A DNA stretch of 64,000 nt, from contig JBJMTV010000011.1 in assembly GCA_045811525.1 (NCBI GenBank), positions 34,660 to 98,659 on the forward strand, written 5' to 3'. The stretch is from VAZQ01 sp045811525. GTDB taxonomy: Bacteria; Pseudomonadota; Alphaproteobacteria; Rhizobiales; Xanthobacteraceae. The translations under genes were made by a program, and so were the position numbers. The notes beneath the pieces are model-generated. The model had not been told where the DNA came from. It saw only the letters and a list, made by a program, of their open reading frames with translations, and ran no database searches. Of this stretch, positions 15,768-24,402 are shown in pieces (positions within the stretch are counted from its first letter, which is position 1; each line of letters begins with the position of its first letter).

Positions 15768-17612
15768 ATGGACGGAGCGGCACCAAGCGTTCCGACGAGC
15801 CTGGATTCCGGCCACTTCAACCAGCCGCTCCGGCCGCAACGCCGTATCCTCCCCATCTGGATAATCCTCTTATCGATTTGCCTAGTCTTAGGGCCGAATC
15901 CGTGTCTCGGGGCGGCTCAGCTGGAAGTGCCGCGTTCCGTGCTTGTCATAGACCAATTCGAATTGGCGAGCGCCGGCTCCGGCGCCCTTCTCGCAGGCTT
16001 CCGATCGAGCATGCGAAGCGCCGAACGCCCGGTATCGGTCTACACCGAGAATCTCGATCTCGGCCGTTTTGGCAACGCGCGCTTCACCGGGACGGTGGAA
16101 GCCTTCTTGCGCGAAAAGTATCGCGATACACCGATCGGCCTCGTTGTGTCGATCGGCTCCACTGCGCTCGAGCTCGTGCTCTCTTTGCGCACGCCGCTGT
16201 GGCCAGATACTCCGGTTGTGTTTATCGCTGTCGATGAGGATGCGCCGCAAAGATTGAAGCTGCCGACCAACGTGACGGGGCTGACCATGCCGGCCCCTCT
16301 GAGCGACTCGGTCATCGTAGCCCGAGCCATAGTGCCGGGTTTGGCGCGCATCGCGATCGTCGGCGATCCCCCCGAGCGCCAGTTCATCCGCCGATTGGTG
16401 CCAGCACAGCTGGAAGAGCTTGCGGCCGAATTCGAGCTGACCGATTTGACGCGCTTGAGGATGGCCGATTTGAAACAACGTGTGGCTTCGCTGCCATCGC
16501 ATTCGGCAATCATTTACGTCGGCATGACTGCCGACGCTGACAACGTCGCATACACCTCCTACGACGCGCTCGCCTTGCTCGCCCCACTGGCCAATCGTCC
16601 GATCATTGTTCAAGCAGATACCAATATCGGAACGGGCGCGGTGGGAGGGATCGTGGCCAGTTTCACATTGATGGGTCAGCAAGCGGCGCAGCTTACTTTG
16701 CGCATCCTTGCCGGTGAGAGCCCCGTCAACATTCCGGTTGTGTCGAGCAATGCGATGAAACCGGTCTTCGACTGGCGCCAGCTGGAGCGATGGGGGATAC
16801 ATGAGAGCCAACTTCCGGCCGGAAGCGAAATTCGATTTCGGGATCCGAGTTCCTGGCAACAATATCGAACCGCGGTCCTGATCGCTTGTGCCGTTGTTCT
16901 GCTTCAGGGTGTGCTGATCTCATGGCTGCTGTACGAGCATCGGCAGCGCCGTGTTTCCGAATCCGCCGCGCATGCATTGAGTGGACGCCTGATTGGCGCG
17001 CATGAGGAGGAGCGCTCACGTCTTGCACGTGAGTTGCACGATGACGTGACGCAGCGTCTCGCCATGCTCGCGATCGACGCTGGCCGCGAAGAACGCAATC
17101 CCGCAGGAGCAACTGCGCGCAGTGCGATGCAGAGAATGCGCGAAGGCCTCGTGCGATTGAGCGAGGATGTCCATGCGCTATCGTATCGGCTCCATTCCTC
17201 AATTCTAGACGACCTAGGACTGCTGGAGGCTTTGAGAGCCGAATGCGCCCGTTTTGGAAAAGCTTTCTCAATTCGGCTGGACGTCCTTCCCGAGGACATT
17301 CCTGAGGCTCTGCCGCATGAGGTGGCGCTTTGTCTCTTTCGCATTGCGCAGGAAGCGCTTCGCAATGTCTCGCGCCATTCCCAAGCGAGCCGCGCCGATG
17401 TGACTCTTCGACCGCATAATGGCGGATTGCGGCTCGTGGTCCGCGACAATGGCCTCGGGTTTCGTCCCGGGCGACGCATGGGCATGAGCCTCGGCCATGC
17501 CAGCATGCGGCAAAGGGCATCTCTGTTGGGCGGCACACTCGAGATCGAGAGTGGTCCGGCACAGGGCGTGACAATTGTCGCCTGGGTGCCGCTGAAAGGA
17601 GACGTGCCGTGA
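15768..17612 (+). CDS. Sensor histidine kinase with a PF04392-like periplasmic sensor
   Basis: This 614-residue protein has an N-terminal hydrophobic segment and a periplasmic region of about 300 residues laid out like ABC_sub_bind (PF04392) binding proteins (SIGSTALELVLS, WPDTPVVFIAVDEDA, NVTGLTMPAPLSDSV). A membrane helix (about 368-388), a HisKA_3 phosphoacceptor region with H424 in ARELHDDVTQRLAM, and a HATPase_c domain (NVSRHSQASRADV, DNGLGFRPG) follow. It would sense a small periplasmic ligand and phosphorylate the LuxR-type regulator encoded next, whose GTG start overlaps its TGA. Several orphan PF04392 proteins occur in this window, which suggests a shared ligand class. Confidence 0.88.
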   Translation: MDGAAPSVPTSLDSGHFNQPLRPQRRILPIWIILLSICLVLGPNPCLGAAQLEVPRSVLVIDQFELASAGSGALLAGFRSSMRSAERPVSVYTENLDLGRFGNARFTGTVEAFLREKYRDTPIGLVVSIGSTALELVLSLRTPLWPDTPVVFIAVDEDAPQRLKLPTNVTGLTMPAPLSDSVIVARAIVPGLARIAIVGDPPERQFIRRLVPAQLEELAAEFELTDLTRLRMADLKQRVASLPSHSAIIYVGMTADADNVAYTSYDALALLAPLANRPIIVQADTNIGTGAVGGIVASFTLMGQQAAQLTLRILAGESPVNIPVVSSNAMKPVFDWRQLERWGIHESQLPAGSEIRFRDPSSWQQYRTAVLIACAVVLLQGVLISWLLYEHRQRRVSESAAHALSGRLIGAHEEERSRLARELHDDVTQRLAMLAIDAGREERNPAGATARSAMQRMREGLVRLSEDVHALSYRLHSSILDDLGLLEALRAECARFGKAFSIRLDVLPEDIPEALPHEVALCLFRIAQEALRNVSRHSQASRADVTLRPHNGGLRLVVRDNGLGFRPGRRMGMSLGHASMRQRASLLGGTLEIESGPAQGVTIVAWVPLKGDVP

Positions 17613-18250
17613 ACCGTCCGCGCGTGCTGCTCGCTGACGACCATCGCGTTATGAGCGAAGGACTGGGGCATCTCCTGGCCGAGGACTTCGACCTGGTTGG
17701 TATGGTCGAGGACGGCCGTGCGCTGGTTGCCGCCGCGAAGAAGCTCAGGCCCGACGTCATCGTCGCCGACATCACCATGCCGCACCTCAACGGGCTGGAC
17801 GCGATGGCGCAACTGAAGAAGGACAATGCCGAGGTCAAAGTGGTTTTCCTCACGATGCACCAAGATGCGGCCTATGCGCGCAGGGCGCTCGACGCCGGCG
17901 CCATGGGTTTCGTCGTGAAACACTCCGCCCCTGCGGAATTGGTGATGGCGATCCGCGCCGCCCTCAAAGATCAGATTTTCGTAACCCCCGCGGTTGCAAG
18001 CGAGGTGCTGCGACGAGGTTCGCAGGGGTCTGAGGATGCTGATGACGCTGCTCAGCAGCTCACGCCTCGCCAAAGACAGATTTTGCAACTGCTCGCCGAG
18101 GGGCGCTCAGCGAAAGAGATTGGCGCAACACTCGGAATCTCACCCCGCACAGTTGAATTTCATAAGTATCAAATGATGGAAGTCCACGGCCTCCACACGA
18201 ACGCCGCCCTCATCCACTTTGCCATCAAGAAGGGGCTGGTGACGATTTAG
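17609..18250 (+). CDS. LuxR/NarL-type response regulator
   Basis: This 213-residue protein has an N-terminal receiver with the acidic pair D10-D11, phosphoacceptor D54 (VADITMPHL) and K104. A GerE/LuxR-type helix-turn-helix of about 60 residues follows (LTPRQRQILQLLAEGRSAKE, GISPRTVEFHK). The GTG start overlaps the kinase stop by two bases and has AAAGGAGA in front, so kinase and regulator are translated together. It should be the DNA-binding partner of the kinase. Its target genes are not shown by the sequence. Confidence 0.9.
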   Translation: MNRPRVLLADDHRVMSEGLGHLLAEDFDLVGMVEDGRALVAAAKKLRPDVIVADITMPHLNGLDAMAQLKKDNAEVKVVFLTMHQDAAYARRALDAGAMGFVVKHSAPAELVMAIRAALKDQIFVTPAVASEVLRRGSQGSEDADDAAQQLTPRQRQILQLLAEGRSAKEIGATLGISPRTVEFHKYQMMEVHGLHTNAALIHFAIKKGLVTI

Positions 18251-18471
18251 CGTTCGCCACTCAAGGATTGGACCGAGAAGAAGAGAATTCGGCTATCAGT
18301 TACCTCGGCGCCGCCTTTTGCAGCGCTTCCCCGTAATCTTTCAGCCCAGCACCCCGCAAGTTTACGAGGTCAATCGCACCTATTCTCGCTTATGATTGTC
18401 ACAACAGTTCGCTAGGTGTGGCGTTGCCATCCCACAGTTGGGGAATATCGCAACGCAGGAGACCCGAGCGC

Positions 18472-19134
18472 ATGTTGATTGAGTCGAGCCTCCTGAACAA
18501 CTCCTCGGCCCTGCATTTCGAGCCGCTGCAACCGCACGCTACGATGCGGCCCTCTTCTGCTTCGCGTCCGAGCAAGTGTGCACCGATGCCACTCTCGTTC
18601 ATCCGAAACGCGGAGATCTACGGCGAAGGTGAGCGTGCCGAGCATCTCTATAAGGTCACCAGCGGGATCGTCCGCACCTGTAAATTCTTGATCGATGGCC
18701 GTCGCCAGATCGGCGCTTTCTACCTGCCCGGCGACACGTTTGGCCTTGAGACCACCGGCGAGCACACCTTTTCGGCGGAGGCGGCGACCGATGTGGATGT
18801 GCTCGCTGTTGATCGGGATGTCGCAGCTTCCGCGCAGCTTTGGATACTGATGTGCCGCGAGCTTCGATGCACGCAGGACCGGCTCCTGTTGCTCGCCAAG
18901 ACAGCACCTGAGCGGGTCGCCAGTTTTCTGCTGGAAATGGCCGAACGCATCCACTCCAGAGATGGTGTCGAGTTGCCGATGTCTCGCCAGGACATTGCCG
19001 ACTATCTCGGCCTCACCATCGAAACAGTTTCGCGGACGCTGACGCAGCTCCGGAACGAGTCAGCAATAGTCCTCACCACTTCCAAGCACATCGTTTTGCG
19101 CAATCGCGCCGCCTTGCGAAGGTTGACCGATTAA
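18472..19134 (+). CDS. FixK-like Crp/Fnr-family regulator
   Basis: This 220-residue protein has a cyclic-nucleotide-type beta barrel (AEHLYKVTSGIVRTCKFLID, GRRQIGAFYLPGDTFGLE) and a C-terminal helix-turn-helix (LPMSRQDIADYLGLTIETVS, RTLTQL). The recognition helix ETVSRTL contains the E-x2-SR residues that read TTGA half sites in FNR and FixK proteins. The four-cysteine cluster motif of oxygen-sensing FNR is absent, so it is FixK-like rather than a direct iron-sulfur sensor. The ATG at 18472 follows AGGAG by ten bases; an upstream in-frame ATG at 18418 lacks a site. It is a good candidate to bind the TTGA-N6-TCAA boxes elsewhere in this window. Confidence 0.85.
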   Translation: MLIESSLLNNSSALHFEPLQPHATMRPSSASRPSKCAPMPLSFIRNAEIYGEGERAEHLYKVTSGIVRTCKFLIDGRRQIGAFYLPGDTFGLETTGEHTFSAEAATDVDVLAVDRDVAASAQLWILMCRELRCTQDRLLLLAKTAPERVASFLLEMAERIHSRDGVELPMSRQDIADYLGLTIETVSRTLTQLRNESAIVLTTSKHIVLRNRAALRRLTD

Positions 19135-19230
19135 ACCGCTGGAGGGAAGGGGCATTATGAGCCCCGAGCCGCTATTACCCGAAAAGGGGTTAGGGTTCGC
19201 TATAACGAAACTCGAGCAAGGGAGGTAATC

Positions 19231-19476
19231 ATGCTACGAGTACCACAAATGAGCAGAATGGTTGTGCTTTCGACCGCTGGAATAGTTTTGCTTTTCGGCA
19301 CGCTGGATGCTTTCGCGCAGAGAAAGATGACTTACGAGAGAGCCTACGCGGCGTGCAAAAAGGACCTTGCACAAATATATCCGCCGGGCAGCTCTGACAC
19401 CGCAGGCAGGAACAGCCGCGGTGCCTCCTGCATGATTCAGTACGGCTTCCACCTCAAGAGGGGCGCCCACTTCTGA
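19231..19476 (+). CDS. Small exported hypothetical protein
   Basis: This 81-residue protein has a signal peptide (MVVLSTAGIVLLFGTLDAFA) and a short mature part with two Cys (AYAACKKDLAQIYP, GASCMIQYGFHLKRG). GGGAGG lies six bases before the ATG. The mature region resembles small periplasmic proteins common in rhizobia-like genomes, but no named domain is recognised. It lies 96 bases after the regulator gene. Confidence 0.6.
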   Translation: MLRVPQMSRMVVLSTAGIVLLFGTLDAFAQRKMTYERAYAACKKDLAQIYPPGSSDTAGRNSRGASCMIQYGFHLKRGAHF

Positions 19477-19579
19477 AGAGCTTGTGCAGGCTCGAAGGGG
19501 CTGGCGCAGAGAAAACGTTCGCGCAGCCGGCAAGATCGTTACGTTCTGAGCTCACGTGTGCCTTGGTGCGCGGCGGCAA

Positions 19580-20443
19580 ATGGTAGGGATGATCCTCTTG
19601 GCGGTCGGGGTGCTCCTGACCGCCACCCAGGTGAACGCGGGGCAGCTAGTCGGCTTAGGCAGGCCCGAGCCCAACCGGATCGACATTGCTTATGTGCCCC
19701 CGGAACTGCCAGGGAACGAGGCAGTCTACAAGCTGCTCAGGCAGCATCAGGTACTGGAAAAGCTTCGCGATCTGCTGAGCCCGCTTCGGCTGCCGCATCG
19801 GCTCCTGCTGCAGGTCAGGGACTGCGACGGCATATCGAACGCCTGGTCCAATGAGGAAAGCGTCACCGTCTGCTACGAGTACGTGAATGAGATCCTGAAC
19901 AACGCACCCGAGCACACCACGGAAACCGGAATTGCACCGGCGGACACCGTGATCGGCTCGCTTGTCGATGTATTTCTGCATGAGGCAGGTCATGCGACGT
20001 TCGCTAGTCTGCAAATCCCCCTGTTTGGACGCGAAGAAGATGCTGCCGACCAGTTTTCGACCTACCTCATGCTGAGATTCGACAAAGACGAAGCGCGCCG
20101 GCTGATCCTCGGAAGCTTATATCAATACAAGGAAGACTTGGCCGCTCCCGAGCTCACTATCAAACAACAAAAATTTGCCGACGTGCACGGGACGCCGGCA
20201 CAGCGCTTCTTTAATTTATTGTGCACGGCATATGGGAGCGACCCGAAGCTGTTTGCGGATTTCGTCGAAAAAAAATTCCTGCCTGAGGACCGCGCCTTCA
20301 TGTGCAAGCGCGAATACGCTCAGGTTTCACACGCATTCGACACTTTAATCCGCCCTCACGTGGATCGAAAGCTCGCCCTGAAGCTGCACAAACGCTGGCT
20401 CGCCCCGGTTGCTGTTCCGAAGAAAATGACCGGCGTGCACTGA
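19580..20443 (+). CDS. DUF4344 putative zinc metallopeptidase
   Basis: About 287 residues with a signal peptide (MILLAVGVLLTATQVNA). The core has the DUF4344 features: a conserved Cys pair region (VRDCDGISNAWSN, TVCYEYVNE), the zinc-site HEAGH, GREEDAADQFSTYLML with the third likely metal ligand, and a C-terminal DPKLFADFV segment. It is probably a periplasmic peptidase; no substrate is known. The start is uncertain (GTG 19556, ATG 19580 or ATG 19589) because no strong ribosome site precedes any of them. A broken second member lies at 3146-3578. Confidence 0.78.
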   Translation: MVGMILLAVGVLLTATQVNAGQLVGLGRPEPNRIDIAYVPPELPGNEAVYKLLRQHQVLEKLRDLLSPLRLPHRLLLQVRDCDGISNAWSNEESVTVCYEYVNEILNNAPEHTTETGIAPADTVIGSLVDVFLHEAGHATFASLQIPLFGREEDAADQFSTYLMLRFDKDEARRLILGSLYQYKEDLAAPELTIKQQKFADVHGTPAQRFFNLLCTAYGSDPKLFADFVEKKFLPEDRAFMCKREYAQVSHAFDTLIRPHVDRKLALKLHKRWLAPVAVPKKMTGVH

Positions 20444-20582
20444 TGGCGCCAGTTGCCTGCGAGGAAAGTCTTCGTGCGTGCCTGCAGACTAAGCTCGGGG
20501 GATGGGCGGGCGAGGTTTGATATTTCGCAAAGCCATCATCATCGGACCGAGGACTAATGACGCAAGATAACGGGAGAAAGGC

Positions 20583-22193
20583 ATGACGCCTGCCTTGTCG
20601 CGGCGGCACAAGATAGCCGCGCTCCTCGGCGCTCTGCTGGTCGCGATGGCCCAAGCGCCGCAGCCTGTGCCGGCGCCGTCGCAAGCGCTGTTGAAACCGG
20701 CAGAGCTTGAGCAGCTGGTCGCACCCATTGCGCTGCATCCCGATCCGCTGCTGTCCGAGATGCTGATCGCTTCCACCTATCCGCTCGAGGTGGTGCAGGC
20801 TGATCGCTGGGCGAAGGCGAATAAAGGCGTCAAAGGCGATGCGCTTACCGCCGCCCTCGCCAAGCAGACGTGGGACGACAGTATCAAGTCGTTGGTCCAG
20901 ACTCCTGCCGTGCTCACGATGATGGGCGAGCAGCTCGAGTGGACGCAGAAGCTAGGCGATGCCGTGCTCGGCCAGCAGGCCGACGTCATGGATGCGATCC
21001 AGCGGCTGCGGACACGCGCGCGCGACAATGGAAAGCTCCAATCGACGAAGGAGCAGACAGTCACGGTCAGCACCGAAGGCGACAAGCAATATGTCGTCAT
21101 CGAGCCCACAGCGGCCACGCAGATCTCCGTGCCGTACTACGAGCCCGCTGCGGTGTACGGTGACTGGCCGTATCCCGACTACGCGCCCTATTATTTCCCG
21201 CCACCGGCCGGGTACTTCGGCGTTGGCGTGCTCGCGACGGGCATGGCGTTTGCAACAGCGGTGGCGGTGCGCCATGCCTTTTGGGGCAATTGCAACTGGG
21301 GCGGCCGCTACATCAATGCGGTATCCAACCGATCCATCACAAACGTCAACGTGGATCGTGGAAGATGGCAACACAATCCGGATCACCGTCACGGCGTGAA
21401 ATACAGCAACGCGGACGTACGCCAGAAATTCGCCAAGACAGACATCCAGGCGGGCAGGGGCGCACGGCAGGACTTCCGTGGCAAGGATGGTCAGCAGGTG
21501 CTCAATCCCGGCCGGCCCGGTGCAGGGGATGGAGGGCGCCCCGGTGGCATCGAGCGGCCGGGCGGCGGAGTCGATCGGCCGGGTGGCGGTGCTGCTGCGA
21601 AGCAACTGCCAAGCGGCGGCCAGAACGGCGCCGGTGGTGCTCGGCCCGGGCAGCAGCCGAACCAGCGTCCGGCCCAGGCACAGCGCCCGGCTCAGAAGGC
21701 CGCGCAGCAGCCTGCGCAGCGGCAACAGCAGCGACCGCAGCAGAGAGCGCAGCAGCCGGCCCAGCGGCCGAGCCCGCCGCGGCGCGATAGCGCCTATTCC
21801 AATGTCCAACCGCGTGCTCAGACGCAGGCCCATGCCAACCGTGGTCGCCAAAGCGCCGGCGGTGGCGGCGGCGCGCCACGCGCGGCGGGCGGCGGCGGAC
21901 GGGGCGGCGGCGGTGGCCGGAGATCCGATGTCGCCCTCAAGCACGACGTCGTGCTGTTGGGTCGTCTCGACAACGGCGTTGGCTTCTATCGTTTCATTTA
22001 CAACGGCAGCGACCACACTCCGTATGTCGGCGTAATGGCGCAGGAGGTGCAGATCACAATGCCCGACGCGGTGGTGCGCGGTCGCGATGGGTATCTTGGG
22101 GTCTTCTATGAGAAGCTTGGCTTGAAATTCCAGACTTACGAGCAGTGGATCGCGCACGGGGCAGTCCTGCCGGCCACGCGAAGCCCGCAATGA
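20583..22193 (+). CDS. DUF3300 protein with a disordered linker and a C-terminal S74-like domain
   Basis: This 536-residue protein has a signal-like start and then a DUF3300 domain (about residues 38-240: LAPIALHPDPLL-type block and VPYYEPAAVYGDWPYPDYAP). A low-complexity Gln/Pro/Gly/Arg stretch of about 200 residues follows. The final 90 residues (SDVALKHDVVLLGRL, YVGVMAQEVQ, AVVRGRDGYLGVFYEKLGLK) resemble the peptidase S74 intramolecular chaperone fold of phage tailspikes. The Ser-Lys pair used for self-cleavage in that fold would be S448 and K453. It is exported, possibly to the envelope. The next gene (DUF2950) overlaps its stop; these two families often occur together. Confidence 0.8.
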   Translation: MTPALSRRHKIAALLGALLVAMAQAPQPVPAPSQALLKPAELEQLVAPIALHPDPLLSEMLIASTYPLEVVQADRWAKANKGVKGDALTAALAKQTWDDSIKSLVQTPAVLTMMGEQLEWTQKLGDAVLGQQADVMDAIQRLRTRARDNGKLQSTKEQTVTVSTEGDKQYVVIEPTAATQISVPYYEPAAVYGDWPYPDYAPYYFPPPAGYFGVGVLATGMAFATAVAVRHAFWGNCNWGGRYINAVSNRSITNVNVDRGRWQHNPDHRHGVKYSNADVRQKFAKTDIQAGRGARQDFRGKDGQQVLNPGRPGAGDGGRPGGIERPGGGVDRPGGGAAAKQLPSGGQNGAGGARPGQQPNQRPAQAQRPAQKAAQQPAQRQQQRPQQRAQQPAQRPSPPRRDSAYSNVQPRAQTQAHANRGRQSAGGGGGAPRAAGGGGRGGGGGRRSDVALKHDVVLLGRLDNGVGFYRFIYNGSDHTPYVGVMAQEVQITMPDAVVRGRDGYLGVFYEKLGLKFQTYEQWIAHGAVLPATRSPQ

Positions 22194-23182
22194 CCAGCTG
22201 GAGAGTCCACATTGTGCGAGGTCCCGTGATGCTGATGCCGTCCTGGCCCCATGCGCGCCCACCTCTGGCACGGTTGCTGCTGGCAATCCTGGCGTTCGCG
22301 TTCGCAATGACCGGTGCCGCCTACGCGCAGCAATCGTTCAAAACTCCAGAAGAAGGCGTGGATGCGTTGGTGAGCGCATCGAAAAGCGGGGACCGCAAGG
22401 GCGTTCTGAGCGTGCTGGGCCCTGCTGCCGGCGACCTCGTCTCGTCGGGCGACGATGTGGCGGATGCGGCGGAGCGTCAGCGCGTGCTTGAAGCGTACGA
22501 CGCCAAGCATCAGATCGTCCTCGAGGGTGCAGACAAGGCTGTGCTGCTCGTCGGCACCGAAGAGTGGCCGTTCCCGATCCCGCTCGTCAGGCAAGGTGAC
22601 GCTTGGCGTTTCGATACCGCGGCCGGTCGGGATGAGATTCTTTATCGCCGTATTGGCCGCAACGAGTTGAGCACGATCCAGGCATGCCTCGCCTATGTGG
22701 ACGCGCAGGACGAGTACGCCGAGAAGGGGATCGCCGGCAACGGTGTCTACGCACAGCGCATCGTCAGCACGCCGGGGAAGAAGGACGGCTTGTATTGGCC
22801 CTCGCAATCAGCAGACGACGAGAGCCCGCTTGGCGAGCTCGCTGCCGCTGCTACCGCCGAGGGCTATCGCGTCGGCCAGCAGCGCATGGCGTATCACGGC
22901 TACTACTACAAGATTCTCACGCAGCAAGGCCCGAATGCAGCCGGTGGTGCAGTGGACTATGTCGTCCGCGGCAAGATGATCGGCGGTTTCGCCTTGGTGG
23001 CTTATCCTGCCGAATACATGAACTCGGGCGTGATGACCTTTCTCGTCAATCACCAGGGGGTCATCTACCAAAAGGATCTCGGCGCGAACACCGCCGCTTT
23101 GGCCTCGAGCATAAGCGTATTCAATCCGGACAGCAGTTGGGAGCGCGTGACCGATGCGCCGCACCCAAACGGAACACAATGA
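22190..23182 (+). CDS. DUF2950 exported protein
   Basis: About 330 residues, starting at the ATG that overlaps the DUF3300 stop (ATGA), which implies coupled translation. A signal peptide ends near GAAYAQQ. The body follows DUF2950: FKTPEEGVDALVSASKSGD, ILYRRIGRNELSTIQACLAY, a conserved YWPSQ segment and a C-terminal SGVMTFLVNHQGVIYQKDLG. The function of the family is unknown; its constant partner is DUF3300. An alternative start lies at 22229. Confidence 0.85.
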   Translation: MTSWRVHIVRGPVMLMPSWPHARPPLARLLLAILAFAFAMTGAAYAQQSFKTPEEGVDALVSASKSGDRKGVLSVLGPAAGDLVSSGDDVADAAERQRVLEAYDAKHQIVLEGADKAVLLVGTEEWPFPIPLVRQGDAWRFDTAAGRDEILYRRIGRNELSTIQACLAYVDAQDEYAEKGIAGNGVYAQRIVSTPGKKDGLYWPSQSADDESPLGELAAAATAEGYRVGQQRMAYHGYYYKILTQQGPNAAGGAVDYVVRGKMIGGFALVAYPAEYMNSGVMTFLVNHQGVIYQKDLGANTAALASSISVFNPDSSWERVTDAPHPNGTQ

Positions 23183-23274
23183 ACTGCTAAATTCGACGCG
23201 ATAGTCGTGCCGGTGCCTGAACGGGTCGCAGATTATCAGGTTTAGCTTGAAGGCTCAGCAGAGGAGGGACTTCC

Positions 23275-23862
23275 ATGACGGCGTTAAATATTCGAGGCAC
23301 GAACGCGTTTGCCTCTGGACTCGAGCCATTGCGAGCGAACTGGGGTTGGATCGTTGCTCTCGGGGTCCTCTTCGTAGTCTTGGGACTCATTGCGTTGGGC
23401 AGCGTCGTCGCCGCGACCGCTGCAAGCGTGTTCGTCGTCGGAATCATGATGGTGATCGCCGGTGTGGCTGAAATCGTCCACGCCTTTCAGGTCAAGACAT
23501 GGGGAAAATTCCTGCTCTGGCTGGTTCTCGGGGCGCTCTATGTCTTGGCGGGGGCCGTCACCTTCTCCAACCCGCTCCTCGCAGCGGCGATCCTCACCCT
23601 GGTGCTGGGAGCTTCGCTCGTCGCATCGGGGATCATGCGGATCATGCTCGCTTTCGGCCTGAAGGAGGGGACACCTTGGATTGCAGTGGCTTTGTCCGGC
23701 GTGATCACGCTCGTTCTCGGCCTTATGATTCTGGCGCGATGGCCGGTGTCCAGCCTTTACGTCCTGGGAATCTTCCTCGGCATCGATCTCGTGTTTGCCG
23801 GCGCGAGCTGGATCGCCATCGGTCTCGGCCTCAAGACGAGAGCGCAGCCGGTAACAGCATGA
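23275..23862 (+). CDS. hdeD: HdeD-family (DUF308) acid-resistance membrane protein
   Basis: This 195-residue protein has six evenly spaced membrane helices arranged as repeated two-helix units, the pattern of HdeD/DUF308. GAGGAGGGA lies about six bases before the ATG. HdeD in Escherichia coli is part of the acid-fitness island; its mechanism is not known. A broken hdeA-type gene occurs at 31957-32263, so acid-stress genes are present but not clustered. LapA follows 29 bases later. Confidence 0.85.
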   Translation: MTALNIRGTNAFASGLEPLRANWGWIVALGVLFVVLGLIALGSVVAATAASVFVVGIMMVIAGVAEIVHAFQVKTWGKFLLWLVLGALYVLAGAVTFSNPLLAAAILTLVLGASLVASGIMRIMLAFGLKEGTPWIAVALSGVITLVLGLMILARWPVSSLYVLGIFLGIDLVFAGASWIAIGLGLKTRAQPVTA

Positions 23863-23891
23863 TGCCAAACTGATCGTAGGAGGGAACGGAC

Positions 23892-24113
23892 ATGCGGTGG
23901 TTCCACCTGGCGGTGATCATCTTGTTTGCGGCCGCCGTGGTCATTTTCGCTCTGCAGAACTTCCAGTTGGTCGGCTTGTCATTCCTCGGTATGACAATGC
24001 GAACGCCGCTCGCATTGCTGATCGTGGTAATTTACCTGCTCGGGACCGCAACCGGCGGGAGCTTGATCGCGCTGGTGCGCCGTTCGATTGAGGGCGCGCG
24101 CCGCCGTCCATAG
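23892..24113 (+). CDS. LapA-domain small membrane protein
   Basis: This 73-residue protein has two membrane helices separated by a short loop (LAVIILFAAAVVIFALQN and ALLIVVIYLLGTATGGSLIA), with the QNxxxVxLxFLG pattern of the LapA (DUF1049) family, and a basic C-terminus. TAGGAGGGA is a strong ribosome site. LapA proteins help lipopolysaccharide assembly in enteric bacteria; in this lineage the role is inferred only. It may be cotranscribed with the HdeD gene. Confidence 0.8.
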   Translation: MRWFHLAVIILFAAAVVIFALQNFQLVGLSFLGMTMRTPLALLIVVIYLLGTATGGSLIALVRRSIEGARRRP

Positions 24114-24200
24114 CGACGCGCAGTTCGCACTACGTGCGCAGCGCAAAGCGCGGCGCTCTCGGCATTGGCTTCCCGTCCGTGTCATCCAATCTCCCCCGCG

Positions 24201-24214
24201 TTGACTTTTCTCAA
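24201..24214. promoter_or_regulatory. FNR/FixK-like box TTGAC-TTTT-CTCAA upstream of pflB
   Basis: Both TTGA and TCAA cores are present, with one mismatch in the second half site. It is 188 bases upstream of the pyruvate formate-lyase start, inside the otherwise empty 24114-24402 gap. Position and partner gene fit low-oxygen control. Confidence 0.5.
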
Positions 24215-24402
24215 ATCCCTTTCGCCACTTGGTTGCTAATCCAGTGACAATGCTCGTCAGGTGACCAGTCCGCTATCAGCTGAATTATCCGCCGCGGGCC
24301 TCGCCTTTGTATTGCGGCCGCCGGGCGAAGGTGCAGACGACGCTCCGGAAAGCTGGCTGCCCCCCACGAACGAGCGACACGAGGGGATGGAGGAGACGCG
24401 CC

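Noticed and set aside
16726..18088. Long minus-strand frames opposite the histidine kinase and regulator
   Set aside because: Two overlapping antisense frames with no family likeness; the plus-strand kinase and regulator explain the sequence fully.
20517..20530. TTGAT-ATTT-CGCAA upstream of the DUF3300 gene as an FNR box
   Set aside because: Only the first half site is good; the second has two mismatches, one of them inside the TCAA core. Too weak to list with the other boxes.
20952..22307. 451-residue minus-strand open frame opposite the DUF3300 gene
   Set aside because: Low-complexity Ala/Leu/Arg text produced by reading the opposite strand of a Gln/Pro/Gly-rich region; no start signal or family likeness.
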